This document shows positions 24,284-26,159 of a stretch of DNA of 26,159 nt, one piece after another. Every line of letters starts with the position of its first letter. Positions within the stretch are counted from its first letter, which is position 1. The DNA is from Candidatus Bathyarchaeota archaeon BA1. GTDB taxonomy: Archaea; Thermoproteota; Bathyarchaeia; Bathyarchaeales; Bathyarchaeaceae. The translations under genes and the position numbers were made by a program. The DNA lies in the NCBI GenBank assembly GCA_001399805.1, contig LIHJ01000083.1, forward strand, positions 1-26,159, read 5' to 3'. Below the pieces are notes generated by a model. It had not been told where the DNA came from. It saw nothing but the letters and a program-made list of their open reading frames with translations, and searched no databases.

Positions 24284-24511
24284 CTATTCAAGAGATAAAT
24301 CGTGGATGTCCAAGGCTGCCCTTTTAACTACAGTCTTCCCTCCACTGATGACTATGTGAACGTCATCTTGGAACTCGATCATCACGCTGAATTGCTCCGC
24401 GATGTCTTGAACCCTTTCTTCAGCAATGGGTTTGGGCAGGGTCAGTCGTATCCATCCCTTTTCAAGATCCTTAGGAAGTCCTGGAACAAAGCTGGATACG
24501 GTGTGGATCAT
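24284..24511 (-). CDS. Hypothetical protein, coupled to the gene upstream
   Basis: A 75-residue alpha/beta frame: SSFVPGLPKDLEKGWIRLTL, then AEERVQDIAEQFSV and DDVHIVISGG. It starts at an ATG inside the stop of the preceding gene (ATGA). The two together are about the size of one two-domain archaeal protein, and the pair is reminiscent of DUF2096, but I am not sure of that. They may be one ancestral protein split by a frameshift, or two truly coupled genes. No catalytic motif is visible. Confidence 0.5.
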   Translation of the reverse strand: MIHTVSSFVPGLPKDLEKGWIRLTLPKPIAEERVQDIAEQFSVMIEFQDDVHIVISGGKTVVKRAALDIHDLSLE

Positions 24512-24885
24512 GGTTTATCTAGCTCGGCGCGTTCTGCTTTGTCGATTTTGTTCATCCATTCCTTCGCGTAGTTTTCACTAACCTCTTGAGCTGCTGAGAT
24601 TAAACTATGCTTTATTTTACCTAGAATTTGCGATGAACTCCGTAGAGAGTCATCGATGGTCGAAAGCTCTTTCACTGGAGGATGAAGAACGTTCGTTCGT
24701 ATAAAATGGATTAAAGTTTTGCAGTTTCTTAACTCAGAAGCAACATCAACATGAACATCCTTTCGAGATAAATCTTGGTAAAGGTCAGCCAAAACCAGCC
24801 AAACTTGTTCCAACCTTTTAATTTCCTCATGTAGAAGCAATCTCAACGCCTTGCATTCATTAACCTTAAACTTAATTAAAAACAT
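24508..24885 (-). CDS. Hypothetical helical protein
   Basis: About 125 mostly helical residues: LRLLLHEEIKRLEQVWLVLA, DLYQDLSRKDVHVDVASEL, NCKTLIHFIRT, and ISAAQEVSENYAKEWMNKI. The frame extends to a TTG at 24915, but a TATA-like TTTAATAG around 24930-24940 puts the transcript start near 24910, so the ATG at 24885 is preferred. No ribosome site is obvious. It precedes the 75-residue frame with ATGA overlap. Resemblance to the DUF2096 group is an impression only. Confidence 0.55.
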   Translation of the reverse strand: MFLIKFKVNECKALRLLLHEEIKRLEQVWLVLADLYQDLSRKDVHVDVASELRNCKTLIHFIRTNVLHPPVKELSTIDDSLRSSSQILGKIKHSLISAAQEVSENYAKEWMNKIDKAERAELDKP

Positions 24886-25073
24886 AGCGTGGGATTTATC
24901 TCTAGTTTCCTTCAAAACGTAAATTATCTATTAAAGTTTCAGTTTTCGAGAATGAAAATGGCTACTTTTGTTGTGGCTGAAGGATATTCATGATAAATTC
25001 ACTCATTGTTTTGATGCTTTTACTAGCCATTCAATACTTAGGGCCGACATTCTTGACTTAGAACTGTGGTTGG

Positions 25074-25418
25074 TTAAAAGTTGAATTTTATCTTTAGGCT
25101 TTCCTTAGTGGCCTCAGAGTAGATTGAGCTATGTTTGGCCTCATTTTTGGTTGCTAGGTGTATCTGAATTGGGTGGTGGGGGGGTAGGTTCGCCAGCCTC
25201 TCTATCTCCTCCTTGACCTTAGCCCTTTCCATGATGCTTTGGGGCAAGCTTTCGGCTATGACCAGTATGTCGATGTCGCTTGCTGCAGTTAACGCGCCGC
25301 TTGCGGCGCTTCCGAACATGTAAACTTCACAGCTCTTTAGAAGGGACTCGGCTGCCCTTGCGACCTCGTTCACGTATTTCTTCCATTGTTTAAGGATCTC
25401 TAATCGTTCTTTGTACAA
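25074..25418 (-). CDS. MNT-family nucleotidyltransferase antitoxin
   Basis: A 114-residue minimal nucleotidyltransferase with MFGSAASGALTAASDIDILV, both aspartates of the DxD motif present. The start is TTG 25418, 6 nt after GGTGA and inside the end of the HEPN gene, with which it overlaps by 29 nt. Role as antitoxin or modifying enzyme for the adjacent HEPN protein follows from the family arrangement. This pair is intact, unlike the HEPN/MNT module at 5.6-6.3 kb. Confidence 0.82.
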   Translation of the reverse strand: MYKERLEILKQWKKYVNEVARAAESLLKSCEVYMFGSAASGALTAASDIDILVIAESLPQSIMERAKVKEEIERLANLPPHHPIQIHLATKNEAKHSSIYSEATKESLKIKFNF

Positions 25419-25779
25419 GTTCAGTCACCTCCCTCACGATGCGGATGCACTCCTCTGCGTCATCCCTCGTGAACTCCTTGACAAAGTATCTGGAGGATAT
25501 GTAGGCGTCTTCCAGTGCCATCAGCTCAAGCCTGTGGGTCTTAACGTATTCGCCTAACTCTTGCGCGTTTAGCTGCTTGGCTAAGGTTCCAATTAGCTCG
25601 CGGATGCTGTGGGTGCGAGGGATGTATCCAAGCTTCTTAAGTGTGAGGGCCTTGAGGAGCAGCTGGGCTCCTTGCTGGGCGTTGAAGCACGCTAGATCGT
25701 ATACTTCCTGCTTAACGCATGTGGAAGCCAGATTTATGAACTTCTCAGACCTAGCCAATAACGCTTCAGCCTCATTCAT
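25390..25779 (-). CDS. HEPN-domain protein, partner of the MNT gene
   Basis: A four-helix HEPN protein: LLARSEKFINLASTCVKQEV, YDLACFNAQQGAQLLLKAL, IPRTHSIRELIGTL, and the LEDAYISSRYF motif near residue 95. The conserved tail ends before the MNT TTG. The frame is open to ATG 25854, but the TATA box at 25858-25865 gives a start site near 25834, so that ATG would lie outside the mRNA. The ATG at 25779 matches where the family begins; ATG 25791 is also possible. Likely a toxin RNase or its derivative, inferred. Confidence 0.8.
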   Translation of the reverse strand: MNEAEALLARSEKFINLASTCVKQEVYDLACFNAQQGAQLLLKALTLKKLGYIPRTHSIRELIGTLAKQLNAQELGEYVKTHRLELMALEDAYISSRYFVKEFTRDDAEECIRIVREVTELVQRTIRDP

Positions 25780-25857
25780 GCTACCAGCCATAGATCCAGC
25801 ATCCTCTTGTTGAACCATTAATGCACTCGTGAGATTAAAACCTACTTCCTGCATCCT

Positions 25858-25865
25858 ATATATAC
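25858..25865 (-). promoter_or_regulatory. TATA box of the HEPN/MNT operon
   Basis: TATATATA on either strand, about 27 bp before the inferred start site at 25834. It shows that the most upstream ATG of the open frame (25854) cannot be the translated start of the main transcript. Confidence 0.55.
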
Positions 25866-25887
25866 TCGAATTGCTGAAACCTTGCGA

Positions 25888-26142
25888 CTAAACTTTGATC
25901 CCAATTTTTCCTCTGCAAAGATAATCTCTTAGGTGTAATAGTTTCTGGCTTCTTGGCTCACATGCCATTGTGGTGTCCACGGGTCTCAACTTAAGATGGG
26001 CCTCCATGAGGAAGCCGTCTGGACTTATGGGTATTTTGAGCATCCGCGCCAACAACACCTCACCCCTACGGGGTCTAAGGGGCGTTGAAAGCACAACCCA
26101 GTCGCATGAAAAATCGACTCCCCGACTACGAGCTGTGTATAA
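25888..26142 (-). pseudogene. Relic of a third hdrA gene
   Basis: The minus-strand frame between a TGA at 26145-26143 and a stop at 25888 includes DWVVLSTPLRPRRGEVLLAR, MLKIPISPDGFLMEAHLKLR and PVDTT. This matches the HdrA segment before its last ferredoxin motifs (compare DGFFMESHPKLKPIDTA and DGFLLERHYKLRPVDS in the two intact copies here). Similarity ends abruptly after PVDTT, where HdrA continues with DGIFLAG. No start codon precedes the similar part within a normal HdrA context. About 45 residues of hdrA remain. Confidence 0.7.
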
Positions 26143-26159
26143 TCAAAGCCTAGCCATGT

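Noticed and set aside
25780..25854. N-terminal extension of the HEPN protein
   Set aside because: The first ATG lies upstream of the start site predicted from the TATATATA box and the extra residues are not part of the HEPN fold.
1..26159. tRNA, rRNA or CRISPR repeats
   Set aside because: No cloverleaf-like T-arm with GGTTC-type sequence in a proper context, no rRNA segment, and no regularly spaced direct repeats were seen by eye; a covariance and repeat search would be needed to exclude them fully.

Overview
The window reads as a chromosomal piece of an anaerobic, hydrogen-metabolising archaeon. Promoters are archaeal (TATA-like boxes about 25 bp before the inferred starts, GGTGA/GGAGG-type ribosome sites, many GTG and TTG starts). 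The gene content is heterodisulfide reductase (Hdr), a polyferredoxin, the complete Hyp [NiFe]-hydrogenase maturation set, a type I glutamine synthetase, and many archaeal toxin-antitoxin pairs. A Bathyarchaeia-like or related lineage fits best, but that is an inference; no rRNA or other marker gene is present.

Layout. 1-3.4 kb (minus): an HdrA-MvhD fusion preceded by a six-cluster polyferredoxin, translationally coupled. 3.7-4.7 kb (plus): hypE. 4.7-8.4 kb: a low-integrity stretch holding a frameshifted restriction-endonuclease-like gene, two short relics of hypD, a broken HEPN toxin beside an intact MNT antitoxin, a divergent PIN/AbrB pair, a small HTH-like gene, an EF-Tu-domain-2-like gene and a run of RNA-like hairpins. 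8.5-9.8 kb: glutamine synthetase with a probably leaderless promoter. 9.9-11.0 kb (minus): hypD, interrupted by a 33-nt in-frame insert that carries TAG inside its CGTHE motif. 11.2-12.5 kb: vapBC and hicBA. 12.9-14.2 kb (minus): hypC-hypB-hypA operon. 14.4-15.3 kb (minus): UPF0175/DUF3368 pair, followed by a decayed cas2 piece. 15.7-17.9 kb (minus): hypF. 18.1-19.5 kb (minus): hdrC-hdrB. 19.8-22.1 kb (plus): a second HdrA-MvhD fusion. 22.2-26.1 kb (minus): a single-chain MntA-HepT fusion, a PIN/RHH pair, two overlapping unknown genes, a HEPN/MNT pair, and a relic of a third hdrA.

How it works together. HypA/B insert nickel, HypE/F make the cyanide ligand, HypC/D carry the Fe(CN)2CO unit; the product would be an Mvh/Vhu-type hydrogenase whose large and small subunits lie outside the window. 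Such a hydrogenase would feed electrons through MvhD-HdrA and the polyferredoxin for flavin-based electron bifurcation with HdrBC. The first HdrA-MvhD keeps all expected MvhD cysteines. The second, next to hdrBC, has lost them all, suggesting the two complexes are wired differently.

Most notable: the amber-containing insert in hypD's active motif, the scattered hypD relics, the cysteine-less MvhD domain, the one-chain MntA-HepT, three HEPN/MNT modules in three states, a hicA with no ATG/GTG/TTG start, and palindromic operators at several promoters.
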